Of a stretch of DNA of 64,000 nucleotides, positions 1 through 7,872 are shown piece by piece; position 1 is the stretch's first letter, and each line of letters begins with the position of its first letter. The notes under the pieces were generated by a model that saw only the letters and a list, made by a program, of their open reading frames with translations, did no database searches and had not been told where the DNA came from. This DNA is from Gracilibacillus oryzae (lineage in GTDB: Bacteria > Bacillota > Bacilli > Bacillales > Amphibacillaceae). A program made the position numbers and the translations under genes. The stretch is taken from contig NZ_ML762430.1 in the NCBI RefSeq assembly GCF_009498735.1, forward strand, positions 127,385 through 191,384. The letters are read 5' to 3'.

Positions 1-595
1 GAGAAAAGATTCATTGCTCTGTATTTCCCATCTCCATGTCAACATACTTAGACAAAAGAAAAATAAAACCAAACAACCAACCATAAAAAATTGTCTCAAA
101 ATACTCATCCTTTCAAAATTTACATTTATAAAAATGCTAAATTATGGTACATTTGTTATAGATAAGGGGGAGAAAAACCGGAATTTCAACTTTGGTTTAC
201 AGACGCTAAGCATCCTGATAAGTTTCGCTTATGGTATGACAGGATTAAAAAACCGCCCTGATCACGACTCTTTTTATACCATTACTTATTCTTGAAGAGG
301 TGCTCTGGCTCGCACAGTGGTCGGAAAAATAACGGAAGGTTTCAAAAAAAGTCCAAGGAATTGCGTTTCAATTTTTTATTATCTGAAGAACTTCATTCCT
401 GTCTTAACATTATGTATTTAACAACATAATCACCACCAGTACTCATGTTGAATTTCCAGGTGCAGGGGTTATGAATGAAAGCGGCCCTCATCTAATCGCA
501 GCTATTATTTTTATACAGTGTTTTAACATATCAATTACCATAATGGGCATTCGCTTTGCCTGATTTATTTTGAAAAGCTAGAGAGGGGATAAATT
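1..595. other. gene-poor eroded stretch
   Basis: I find no gene here that I can support. A 93-codon open frame at 14-295 has no ribosome binding site, an asparagine/lysine-rich composition and runs through a dispersed repeat (core 201-229), so I do not call it. At 423-562 a stop-free frame reads like the hydrophobic end of a membrane protein (ending IMGIRFA) but is blocked upstream by a stop, so it may be a decayed gene end. The stretch looks like chromosomal debris between gene blocks. Confidence 0.4.
160..290 (+). repeat. family A dispersed repeat, copy 1
   Basis: The 29-base core at 201-229, beginning AGACGCTAAGCATCC and ending AAGTTTCGCT, recurs at 4869-4897, 39215-39243 and inverted at 60402-60430. 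Flanks resemble the other copies (a GATAAGGGGG-like stretch before the core and a TGATCA-containing segment after it). This copy is about 300 bases from the next gene, unlike copies 2 and 3. Confidence 0.7.
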
Positions 596-1072
596 ATGAC
601 ATTTTCTTCAAAAATGAATGGATTAGGAACTGCATTAATATGTATATTAATAGCTTTGAACACGATTCGTGCTTCGGTCCATAATGGCACCATTATTTTT
701 GTAGTATACTTCATTATTGTGATAATTCTGGGCATTTATCTAAATTATCGAGTTACGATTGATGAGCAGTTCATCCATTATACAGTTCTATTCGGCAACT
801 TCACGATATATGCAAGAAAAATTTCTGCAGAACAAATAAAAGAAATAAAAGGTAAGCGTATTAATTGGTATCGAATGGGTGCTACTGTCAAAATGAAGCA
901 AGGTGTGAATTACCGATTGAATGGATTTTCTCCAGAGAGTATTTTTTATTATCTGGAAGATTTCGCTGAGAAGAACAATGTAACATTGAATGGCTCTAAA
1001 GATTATCAGGTCTTAAGAAGAAGACAAGATAGACTAAATCGCCAAGAAATAAATAAAAGAAAATCAAATTAA
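596..1072 (+). CDS. two-TM membrane protein with PH-like cytoplasmic part
   Basis: This is a protein of 158 residues. Two hydrophobic segments (about residues 8-26 and 31-50) form a hairpin anchor. They are followed by a beta-rich region of about 70 residues (NYRVTIDEQFIHYTVLFGNF onwards) that looks like the bacterial PH-type domains found in small Bacillus membrane proteins. The C-terminus is strongly basic (RRRQDRLNRQEINKRK). The ATG is preceded by GAGAGGGG at good spacing. I do not recognise a specific family member; the PH-domain reading is inferred from the two-TM-plus-beta layout. It is followed by two further small membrane proteins on the same strand. Confidence 0.6.
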   Translation: MTFSSKMNGLGTALICILIALNTIRASVHNGTIIFVVYFIIVIILGIYLNYRVTIDEQFIHYTVLFGNFTIYARKISAEQIKEIKGKRINWYRMGATVKMKQGVNYRLNGFSPESIFYYLEDFAEKNNVTLNGSKDYQVLRRRQDRLNRQEINKRKSN

Positions 1073-1130
1073 CAAAGTACATATTTGGGAAATGTAAGAT
1101 TGAGAGATTCACTAAGAGGAAGTGATTAAC

Positions 1131-1430
1131 TTGTTTAAAAGATTTTTAAAAAGTTATACAGCCTGGTCGTTTGTTGTTATTTTTATATGTGTATTATTAA
1201 TAATATATGGCGCATATTCAGCAGATACGAATATCACAGAAACTGCCCCGCCCTATATCTTGTCACTGTTCAGTATGTTCGGTTTTATTCTAAGTATTCT
1301 TGCTTTAAATCGAGCGACAAAAAAATGGGAATTATTTCGGGCATGGTTAAGCCTCCTGTTATCAGTAACACTTGTCATTATATTAATCATATTCCTTCTC
1401 TTTTTATCAGTTGCAGAATCATTTGGATAA
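1131..1430 (+). CDS. small three-TM membrane protein
   Basis: This is a protein of 99 residues with three hydrophobic segments, starting around YTAWSFVVIFICVLL, YILSLFSMFGFILSIL and WLSLLLSVTLVIILII. I chose TTG at 1131, which lies about eight bases after the AGAGGAAGTG ribosome binding site; the in-frame GTG at 1122 lies inside that site. No function can be assigned. It resembles the many short, poorly conserved membrane proteins of Bacillaceae accessory regions, and a second reading frame overlapping it (1187-1498) looks like a shadow. Confidence 0.55.
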   Translation: MFKRFLKSYTAWSFVVIFICVLLIIYGAYSADTNITETAPPYILSLFSMFGFILSILALNRATKKWELFRAWLSLLLSVTLVIILIIFLLFLSVAESFG

Positions 1431-1650
1431 TTGTGATTAATTCGCTATTTAACTGTAAAGATCGAGGTCATAATAAGAAATATTTTAACAAAATTTAATT
1501 GTTTTTGCAGGAAAAAGAAGACTTTTGGTGAATATAGTTTAAAAAGCTATTATTTTATTGGGCGTTCCTGCTGACTATTTATGGTGAACTCATATCATGA
1601 TAATGTTTCTTTTCGTTAGCGATTTCATTTTCGTAATTGAAATAAGACCA

Positions 1651-1715
1651 GCAAAATAAGTAAGCGGGGGGCTCAAACGCTCACTGATCAAAGTACAGAA
1701 TCTCGCACTGATAGC
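1651..1715 (+). repeat. family A repeat, partial copy
   Basis: The pieces ATAAGTAAGCGGGGG and CACTGATCAAAGT match the left and right arms of the family A repeat (compare 39196-39210 and 39265-39290), but the central AGACGCTAAG core is missing, as if deleted. It lies in the 330-base gap between two small membrane protein genes, where I see nothing else. Confidence 0.4.
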
Positions 1716-1760
1716 AAGAAAATATTTTATCAACAAACAAGGTAGTTTAGAGGTGATCAT

Positions 1761-2060
1761 TTGGCAAAATGGCTGGGAATAACTGCAGGGTCTTTTAGTA
1801 TCATTTTATGGATATATTTAAACAGCACCATATCTGAATTAGATAGTTTGATCCGGACACTCCTCACATTGCTTCTGCCGGCAAGTATGGCAATTTATGC
1901 ATCTTTTACTGCAAAAAGAGTATTTCTCCTTATCTCATTTATATGGTCACTACCATTAAGCGGCTATCTTGTATTTACAGAAAGTATATTTTCCTTATTT
2001 GGTCTCACTTGCATATGCTATCTTGTTAGTTTTTTTCTCATGAAGAAAGGGGAGGAATAG
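1761..2060 (+). CDS. small membrane protein
   Basis: This is a protein of 99 residues, mostly hydrophobic, with about four membrane segments (WLGITAGSFSIILWIY, LLTLLLPASMAIY, VFLLISFIWSLPLSGYLV, LFGLTCICYLVSFFL) and a short charged tail KKGEE. It starts at TTG behind AGAGGTGATC, an almost perfect ribosome binding site. Its stop codon directly abuts the ATG of the damaged Nudix gene, so the two were probably co-transcribed. I do not recognise the family. Confidence 0.6.
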   Translation: MAKWLGITAGSFSIILWIYLNSTISELDSLIRTLLTLLLPASMAIYASFTAKRVFLLISFIWSLPLSGYLVFTESIFSLFGLTCICYLVSFFLMKKGEE

Positions 2061-2531
2061 ATGGCTTTTCCTATCAGAGTTCGGGCAGGAGCATTGATTA
2101 TTGAAAACAATTAAATTCTTCTGGTGGAGTTTCATGATCAAAATGGGCTGCATTACAACTTACCTGGTGGTGGTGTTGAGCAATTGGAAACCATTCATGA
2201 TGCTGTAAAACGAGAAGCCAAGGAAGAAGCTGATGTAGAAGTAGAAGTAGGTGATCTTGCATTTGTCTATGAGTATGCGCCCCATCGTAATAACTATAAA
2301 TATGGTGATATCCATTCTTTAAGTCTCTACTTTTCCTGTAAACGGCATCATGATACAAAAGCGCAATTACCTAAGAATCCTGATCCAAATCAGACAGGTA
2401 TCAAATGGATCCCTCTAAAAGAGCTTGACACTATTGTGTTATACCCGAATATAAAGAAGGAGATTTTAAATTATTTACAAAAGCAGACGCATATAAAGCT
2501 GATCGAGGAAGAGCATTTGTTGTCTCAATAA
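2061..2531 (+). pseudogene. Nudix hydrolase gene with in-frame stop at codon 18
   Basis: The frame starts at ATG 2061 behind AGGGGAGG and reads MAFPIRVRAGALIIENN, then TAA (2112-2114), then continues in the same frame as ILLVEFHDQNG and a full Nudix body. The Nudix box is clear: GGVEQLE, seven residues, REAKEEAD, with Asp at the usual final Gly. A single change CAA to TAA explains the stop, since Gln fits the common NNQILLV strand. The longest uninterrupted remainder starts at GTG 2124 (135 residues), lacks the first beta strand and has no ribosome binding site. The product would have hydrolysed a nucleoside diphosphate derivative; the substrate is unknown. It is either a recent pseudogene or a base error. 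Confidence 0.8.
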
Positions 2532-2536
2532 GTAAA

Positions 2537-2754
2537 ATGGATTTAAAATATTAGCAGAACTGACGATAAAAAAATCTTCCGTTCATTATACAGATAAACA
2601 ACAGCAAATATGGTCCGAAAAATACACTGCAGAAATATTGTCTTCAACAAATGGCTTTTATTCCCGCATTTTAACCCAAAATCAATCCCCAATAGAAAAG
2701 CTGAAAAAAAGCATTTCCAAAATACAAATTCTTCTTCAGTCAGGCAGGCTTTAA
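2537..2754 (+). pseudogene. possible frameshifted small gene
   Basis: From KILAELTIKKS to KIQILLQSGRL a 70-codon frame is open up to TAA 2752-2754 but has no start. One extra A in the A-run at 2544-2547 would join it to ATG 2537 (reading MDLKILAEL). The composition is coding-like, with charged helical segments such as DKQQQIWSEKY. I do not recognise the family and there is no strong ribosome binding site, so this may be the remnant of a gene that once followed the Nudix gene. Confidence 0.35.
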
Positions 2755-2777
2755 GTCAGGGAAGCAGGTGATTTTAT

Positions 2778-3197
2778 ATGAAAAGAATAGTAAAAGTTTT
2801 AGCAGTCAGGAATGACGAAGTTTTACTAGTAAGACAGTGGCGACCCGCTCTTAACCAAACAACAGTTGAATTGCCTGGCGGGAAGACAGAACAAAATGAG
2901 CTCTCTTATGATACGGCAAAGCGGGAATTAAAAGAAGAGACGGGTGCAATCGCAGCTGAGTTTGTTGATTTAGGAATATACCAATATAAAAATCTGGAAG
3001 TTCAATTATTCTTCACCAATAAAATTACCGCAATGCAGCAGCAGTGTCTTGATGATGACGAGCAGATTACTGTGGAGTGGTATTCACTAGAAGAAGTGAT
3101 GAAAAGGATATGGGAGTGGAATGACCTTAGAATAACCCTTGCTGTAAGTATTGCAGTGAATCGAAAATTACTGGGAGGTATTTTTAATGATTGTTGA
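2778..3197 (+). CDS. Nudix hydrolase (ADP-ribose pyrophosphatase-like)
   Basis: This is an intact Nudix protein of 139 residues. The box GGKTEQNE, seven residues, then RELKEETG is canonical, with the acidic residues that bind the catalytic metal. The preceding strand QWRPALNQTTVELPGGK resembles the arginine-plus-LPGG entry of ADP-ribose pyrophosphatases, so cleavage of a nucleoside diphosphate sugar is plausible; the substrate cannot be read from sequence. It starts with ATG 2778 after GGAAGCAGGTGAT. The end overlaps the following acetyltransferase gene by 11 bases, indicating translational coupling. This is the second Nudix gene within 1 kb; the first is broken. Confidence 0.8.
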   Translation: MKRIVKVLAVRNDEVLLVRQWRPALNQTTVELPGGKTEQNELSYDTAKRELKEETGAIAAEFVDLGIYQYKNLEVQLFFTNKITAMQQQCLDDDEQITVEWYSLEEVMKRIWEWNDLRITLAVSIAVNRKLLGGIFNDC

Positions 3198-4014
3198 ATT
3201 AAAAAGGGAAGATTTTAAGCTGTGCAAAAACCTGCTAAACAGGCAGTCACATTTGGAACCGATTTCAGTTATCAATGGCACAAATCCTGGCAGAGTATTT
3301 GTTGATCATGAACAGAAACCTACCTCAGGAATTGTCTGGTTAGGTAATAATGATGGCTTTATCTTTATTGGTAATGCTCAAAATGATAAATTCAATCAAG
3401 CACTAAATCCATTTATCGATCAGTTTATTGTAGAAGAGGCGGGTAAAGTGAATTTACATTATATGGAGGCGATTGGTAATAAGCGAGCATGGAACGCAAC
3501 ATTAAAGCAGGTCTTTCATATGCGTGAGCACAGTAATTGGAACCAGAGGGTCTACACACTGAAAAACTATGAATATCTTGAGAAAAATGAACCAAATATT
3601 GATCCAGATTATAAAATAACGCAAATCAATAAAGATATTTTCAAAAGTCATATAGTGAATCTTGATTATCTCAAAGAGAAAATACTGGAATCATGGCAGT
3701 CTCTTGATGACTTTTGTGATAATGGGATTGGTTTTTGTATGATAGCAGATAAGGAAATTGCCAGTATGTGTTTTTCTAATTTTGTTGCGGGTAATGTGCA
3801 CTGTATAGCAATTGAAACTTTAAAAAAATATGAAGGAAATAAGCTTGCACAAAAAGTTGCACATGCTTTTGTAAAAGAGTGTTTCAGGCAAAAGAAGCTT
3901 CCGTATTGGGACTGTATGGAAGAGAACGAGGCTTCCATTGCTGTTGCTGAGCGAGTGGGTTTTAAACCATATTTTCAGTACATCGGATTTGATATTTCTC
4001 TCTCTTCACAATAA
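3187..4014 (+). CDS. GNAT family N-acetyltransferase
   Basis: This is a protein of 275 residues with the layout of the GNAT_acetyltran family seen in Bacillaceae: an N-terminal half with a degenerate fold and a C-terminal acetyltransferase half. The acetyl-CoA region is around residues 200-245 (IETLKKYEGNKLAQKVAHAFVKEC), followed by PYWDCMEENEASIAVAERVGF, where Asn-Ala-Ser and the helix up to GF are typical of the GNAT motif-B end. It starts at ATG 3187 behind GGGAGGT, overlapping the Nudix gene. The acceptor substrate is unknown. The tail FKPYFQYIGFDI is the usual GNAT C-terminal strand. Confidence 0.75.
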   Translation: MIVELKREDFKLCKNLLNRQSHLEPISVINGTNPGRVFVDHEQKPTSGIVWLGNNDGFIFIGNAQNDKFNQALNPFIDQFIVEEAGKVNLHYMEAIGNKRAWNATLKQVFHMREHSNWNQRVYTLKNYEYLEKNEPNIDPDYKITQINKDIFKSHIVNLDYLKEKILESWQSLDDFCDNGIGFCMIADKEIASMCFSNFVAGNVHCIAIETLKKYEGNKLAQKVAHAFVKECFRQKKLPYWDCMEENEASIAVAERVGFKPYFQYIGFDISLSSQ

Positions 4015-4092
4015 GCACTTTCACTTCGTCTCTCTTTTAAGGTAAACAATCGGTTTGTTTATCATTGAAATTTACGGTCAGGAGGTGTTCCG

Positions 4093-4251
4093 GTGGACAG
4101 AATTATACAGCAATTTCATCAAGAAACAAAATTAGGTCGATATTTTCTCGTCCTTTTACTATCTTATCTAACATGTCGCAAGTTTGAAAAAATTGAACAA
4201 ACACGTACCAAATTAAAAGAGGTATATCAAAGCAATGCAAATAAAATTTAG
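4093..4251 (+). CDS. small basic protein, 52 residues
   Basis: This short frame starts at GTG behind a very strong AGGAGGTG site ten bases upstream. It encodes MDRIIQQFHQETKLGRY, a hydrophobic stretch FLVLLLSYL, and a charged helical tail (KFEKIEQTRTKLKEVYQ). I do not recognise it. The strong ribosome binding site argues that it is translated, or was until recently; it could equally be the truncated beginning of a longer decayed gene, since the next 230 bases are pseudogene material. Confidence 0.4.
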   Translation: MDRIIQQFHQETKLGRYFLVLLLSYLTCRKFEKIEQTRTKLKEVYQSNANKI

Positions 4252-4270
4252 AAATGGTCATTAATTGATA

Positions 4271-4487
4271 ATAAGAGGAGTGCGGGTTAAACAGTGGCAG
4301 TTCTTGGCCAACTCCCCACTTAATGTTCATCGGCCATTATCTTATTATGTCAACTTGTTTTCTCAATATGATTTTGTACTTGAAAATTTAGCTGAGCCAA
4401 CTTTCCAGGAAAAAACCAACCCATACATATGATTGGATCGAAATTCCACCAGCATTGATTTTTAAATTTCGCAAACTAACCCGTTAA
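4271..4487 (+). pseudogene. C-terminal remnant of a SAM-dependent methyltransferase
   Basis: A frame from 4271 reads WQFLANSPLNVHRPLSYYVN, then LFSQYDFVLENLAEPTF, and ends at TGA 4430. Shifting one frame at TAT 4428 continues YDWIEIPPALIFKFRKLTR to TAA 4485. This pattern (HRPLSYY, then a strand ending in AEP, then IPPALIFKFRK) is the ending of small class I methyltransferases in Bacillaceae, in which a partner-facing strand precedes the last strand. The start and the SAM-binding half are absent, so the gene is dead. Confidence 0.55.
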
Positions 4488-4504
4488 AGAGGATGTTCAA
4501 AATG

Positions 4505-4735
4505 TCACCAAATGATAAGCGGAACTCGGGACTCTCTTCGTTGGTTATCGAGTCCGCTTCTCGCGTATTCAAAGCCTCCGTTCTGCTTCTCCTCACTGCA
4601 CCGCCTCGACTTTCTTGCTTCTAACATGCCGGCTTTATGAACACGTACATAAAGAACACTTCTTACCCCAAGGAAGTGTTTTTTTTCGATGAAGCGGCAG
4701 CGAACAGCCAGGTATATGCTGATTAAAACCATTAT
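4505..4735. repeat. GC-richer intergenic repeat-like element
   Basis: The segment contains the imperfect palindrome AAGCGGAACTCGGGACTC ... GAGTCCGCTT (4518-4561) followed by CACTGCACCGCCTCGACTTTCTTGC. It is richer in GC than its surroundings and has no ribosome binding site or plausible gene. I believe similar segments recur between genes in Bacillaceae, but only one copy is in this window, so the repeat call rests on that recollection and on its structure. Confidence 0.35.
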
Positions 4736-4829
4736 AAACTAAAAAAGATGCTAAAATGCCCATTTTTCGTTATTATTATAGTAGAGACATTTATCATAGC
4801 GCAAATCGTCTTTATAATCCTAAACGAAA

Positions 4830-4945
4830 AGATTCAAGGAACACGAAAAAAGTAAGTGAGGGATAAACAGACGCTAAGAATCATGATAAGTTTCACTATC
4901 CTGTGAGCGTAAAACCTCTACTGATAGAAGTCTCACGTTATAGGA
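4830..4945 (+). repeat. family A dispersed repeat, copy 2, abutting the antiporter gene
   Basis: The left arm GATTCAAGGAACACG, the segment AGTAAGTGAGGGATAAA, the core at 4869-4897 and the right arm AGTCTCACGTTATA match copy 3 at 39173-39297 in the same order. The right arm ends directly at the AGGAGG ribosome binding site of the antiporter gene, so the repeat forms most of its 5' untranslated region. Confidence 0.65.
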
Positions 4946-4954
4946 GGAAACTGA

Positions 4955-6418
4955 ATGTTTGAGGTTATACAAGAAGCGGACCAGTTTATACTGCTAGCTG
5001 CACTCATTCTGGTTATTAGTGTTGTTGTCACAAAATTCTCTAACCGATTAGGTGTACCATCACTTGTCCTTTTTATCTTACTTGGCATGCTTATTGGCAG
5101 TGATGGGCTTGGTTATATTTACTTTGATAGTGCCAAAATTGCTCAGCTAATTGGGATGGTGGCTTTAATAATCATTTTGTTTGAAGGTGGAATTCAAACA
5201 AAATGGGAGACTATTAAACCGGTAATGGCACCTGCTCTGACACTGGCAACCATTGGTGTGCTTATTACTTCAGGACTGGTTGGTCTAACTGCTAAGCTGC
5301 TTTTTGATATTTCATGGCTTGAAGCAATGCTGATTGGTTCTATTGTTGGATCAACGGATGCCGCAGCTGTTTTTGCAGTATTGAAGGGAAAGAATATTAA
5401 AGAAAACTTGCAATCTACACTGGAGGCCGAATCCGGAACGAACGATCCGATGGCTGTTTTCTTAACATTATCGATGATCCAGTTAATTACTTTAGATGAT
5501 CTGTCAATAAGTGGACTTATCTTCAGCTTTTTCTGGCAAATGGGTGCTGGTTTAATTATCGGATTCCTCGTTGGGAAGTTAGCAACAATCTCCATTAATG
5601 GAATTAACCTCGATTCCAGTGGGCTTTATCCTTTATTTGCATTAGCCTTTGCATTTATCACGTACAGTACGGCAACACTTGTGAGCGCGAGCGGGTTTTT
5701 AGCTGTATATATTGCCGCAGTGGTTATTGGGAATTCGAATTTAACGTACAGGCATTCAATTCTTCGTTTTAACGAAGGATTTGGATGGATGGCACAGATT
5801 ACGATGTTTATTCTGCTTGGATTGTTTGTTTTTCCGTCAACATTGTTCACCACTTCTGTTTTGTGGAATGGCCTGTTAATTTCCCTGGTGTTAATGTTTG
5901 TAGCAAGACCGATTGCTACATTTATTTCATTATATTTCTTCCGCTTTTCCATACGAGAGAATATCTTTTTATCATGGGCAGGGCTGAGAGGTGCAGTTCC
6001 GATCGTCTTAGCATTATTTCCCGTATTATTAGGGTTGGAAAACAGCCAATTATTTTTTAATGTCGTATTTTTTGTCGTATTACTTTCTGCTTTAGTACAG
6101 GGTTCCACTATAACGAAAGTAGCTGGCTATTTCAATTTACTAGGTCCTGAAAAAAGACAAGTCAATCATTCTCTTGAACTTGTGTCTTTGGGCAGATCGA
6201 ACGTGGAAATGGTCGAATATGAAGTCACTCCATCGAGTAAGCTGATCGGCAAACAATTAAAAGACATTACCTTCCCTAACCGGGCTACAGTCAATGCGGT
6301 AATAATAAACGACCGCGTTGTAGCACCGTCAGGAGATACGGCGATAAACGTAGATGATGTATTATATATTCTTGTTCATAAAGGATCTGAACATCAACTA
6401 AAGCAAATGCTGAAATAG
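4955..6418 (+). CDS. CPA1 family K+/Na+:proton antiporter with TrkA-C domain
   Basis: This integral membrane antiporter of 487 residues is of the NhaP2 type. About twelve membrane segments fill residues 8-395. The ion-binding region shows GSTDAAAVFAVL followed by AESGTNDPMAVFLTL, where the Asn-Asp pair of GTNDP is the CPA1 signature. Residues about 405-487 form a soluble TrkA-C (RCK_C) domain (SSKLIGKQLKDITFP ... DVLYILVHKGSE), which in this family senses a cytoplasmic ligand. It exchanges internal monovalent cations for protons, giving pH and salt tolerance. The start ATG is behind TAGGAGG. The upstream region is a family A repeat. Confidence 0.88.
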   Translation: MFEVIQEADQFILLAALILVISVVVTKFSNRLGVPSLVLFILLGMLIGSDGLGYIYFDSAKIAQLIGMVALIIILFEGGIQTKWETIKPVMAPALTLATIGVLITSGLVGLTAKLLFDISWLEAMLIGSIVGSTDAAAVFAVLKGKNIKENLQSTLEAESGTNDPMAVFLTLSMIQLITLDDLSISGLIFSFFWQMGAGLIIGFLVGKLATISINGINLDSSGLYPLFALAFAFITYSTATLVSASGFLAVYIAAVVIGNSNLTYRHSILRFNEGFGWMAQITMFILLGLFVFPSTLFTTSVLWNGLLISLVLMFVARPIATFISLYFFRFSIRENIFLSWAGLRGAVPIVLALFPVLLGLENSQLFFNVVFFVVLLSALVQGSTITKVAGYFNLLGPEKRQVNHSLELVSLGRSNVEMVEYEVTPSSKLIGKQLKDITFPNRATVNAVIINDRVVAPSGDTAINVDDVLYILVHKGSEHQLKQMLK

Positions 6419-6457
6419 TACAATGGATTTATTTTACGAAAAAGGAGGGATTTCACC

Positions 6458-6907
6458 TTGTCAAAAGAAACGTCAAAAGATACAATTGCGGATATTGAAA
6501 GAGAATTGCGATACATTGCTAGAATAGTCAAACAAAAGGGACGGGAAATATTGCACAATTATCCGATTACCGCACCACAGTTTGTTGCAGTGCAATTTCT
6601 TTTAGAATATGGTGACTTAACATTAGGAGAGTTGTCACATAAAATTAACCTCGCATTTAGTACGACAACCGATTTAGTTGATCGAATGGAAAGAAATGAT
6701 ATAGTTGTACGAGTGAAAGATTCGAAAGATAGACGAGTTGTACGCATACATTTATTAGATAAGGGAAAAGAGATTATTAAAGAGGTTGTAGAAAAGCGGA
6801 GAGAGTATTTGGGGGAAGTATTAATGCATGTCAGTGATGACGACATCAGGGACTTATCTCGACTCTTGCATATTCTGCATTACGAAATGAGAGAGAACAA
6901 GAATTAA
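6458..6907 (+). CDS. ysmB: MarR family transcriptional regulator
   Basis: This is a protein of 149 residues with the MarR fold. The winged helix-turn-helix spans about residues 50-100 (LTLGELSHKINLAFSTTTDL, then VDRMERNDIVVRV) and the wing ends in KDRRVVRIHL, the DxRxxxxxL signature of the family. It starts at TTG 6458 behind AAGGAGG. Its position directly before the glutamate racemase gene matches ysmB of B. subtilis, hence the symbol. MarR proteins bind as dimers to palindromic promoter sites and are released by small ligands; the ligand and targets here are unknown. Thirteen bases separate it from racE, so co-transcription is likely. Confidence 0.88.
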   Translation: MSKETSKDTIADIERELRYIARIVKQKGREILHNYPITAPQFVAVQFLLEYGDLTLGELSHKINLAFSTTTDLVDRMERNDIVVRVKDSKDRRVVRIHLLDKGKEIIKEVVEKRREYLGEVLMHVSDDDIRDLSRLLHILHYEMRENKN

Positions 6908-6919
6908 AGAGGCGATGAG

Positions 6920-7741
6920 ATGAATCAACCGATTGGCGTAATTGATTCAGGGGTTGGCGGTTTGACAGTTGCAAGTGAACTGATGCGCCAACTGCCGAGA
7001 GAATCAATTATTTATTTAGGAGATACAGAAAGATGCCCCTATGGTCCAAGACCGAAGGATGAAGTAATTCAATACACTTTGGAAATGGTGCATTTTTTAT
7101 TAGAGAAAAATATTAAAATGCTTGTTATCGCATGTAACACGGCGACTGCTTATACCTTGGATTTGTTAAAAGAAAAACTGGATATACCGGTAGTTGGCGT
7201 TATCCAGCCAGGTGCAAGAGCGGCTATCACCAATACGAGAACAGATAATATTGGTGTAATTGGAACAGAAGGAACGATCGCGAGTGAAGCCTATCCGGAA
7301 TCCCTGAAACATATCAATGCAACTATTACTGTCCACGGTTTGGCCTGTCCAAGATTTGTTCCATTAGTGGAAAAAGGTGTGGTAACAGGGGAAGAAGCAT
7401 ATAGAGTTGTAGAGGAATCATTACAGCCATTAAAACAGTATGATAAAATGGACACCTTGATATTAGGCTGTACTCACTATCCAATGATCAAAAATCTCGT
7501 TCAGGAAGTAATGGGTTCCATGGTTTCCATTATTTCTTCTGGTGAAGAGACAGCAAGGGAAGTCAGTACCATTTTAGGTTTCAAAAAAAGGTTAGTTACT
7601 GCTGACAAAGCACCAGAGCATCAGTTTTACACAACAGGTGATCCAATAATCTTCGAACAAATAGCATCACGCTGGCTCGAGCAAAAAGTTGAAGCAGTGA
7701 ACAAAATTCAATTAACCAAGGTCAAAAGCATGGAGAAATAA
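6920..7741 (+). CDS. racE: glutamate racemase
   Basis: This cytoplasmic enzyme of 273 residues converts L-glutamate to D-glutamate for peptidoglycan. The two catalytic cysteines are visible as ACNTATA (Cys72) and LGCTHYP (Cys184), with Asp9 in VIDSGVGG and the GDTERCPYGPR loop. Length is normal for the family. The start ATG follows GAGGCGATGAG. It sits between the MarR gene and gerM as in B. subtilis, where the gene is called racE or murI. Confidence 0.95.
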   Translation: MNQPIGVIDSGVGGLTVASELMRQLPRESIIYLGDTERCPYGPRPKDEVIQYTLEMVHFLLEKNIKMLVIACNTATAYTLDLLKEKLDIPVVGVIQPGARAAITNTRTDNIGVIGTEGTIASEAYPESLKHINATITVHGLACPRFVPLVEKGVVTGEEAYRVVEESLQPLKQYDKMDTLILGCTHYPMIKNLVQEVMGSMVSIISSGEETAREVSTILGFKKRLVTADKAPEHQFYTTGDPIIFEQIASRWLEQKVEAVNKIQLTKVKSMEK

Positions 7742-7872
7742 TCTTCATGCTTATTTAATTTATTATTATTATCTCCAAGATGTCTATTCAAAATAAAAAG
7801 TTTTCCGTTTGTTCTATTTCTTCTGATAGCTCGTATACATAGTAGTACAAACCATCGTAGGAGGTATCGGTT

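Noticed and set aside
14-295. 93-codon open frame at the window start
   Set aside because: No ribosome binding site, unusual composition, and it runs through the family A repeat.
1187-1498. 103-codon frame overlapping a small membrane protein gene
   Set aside because: Out of frame with a better-supported gene that has a ribosome binding site and membrane profile.
5626-6108. 160-codon frame on the minus strand inside the antiporter gene
   Set aside because: A mirror of codon bias in a hydrophobic gene; no ribosome binding site and no recognisable protein.
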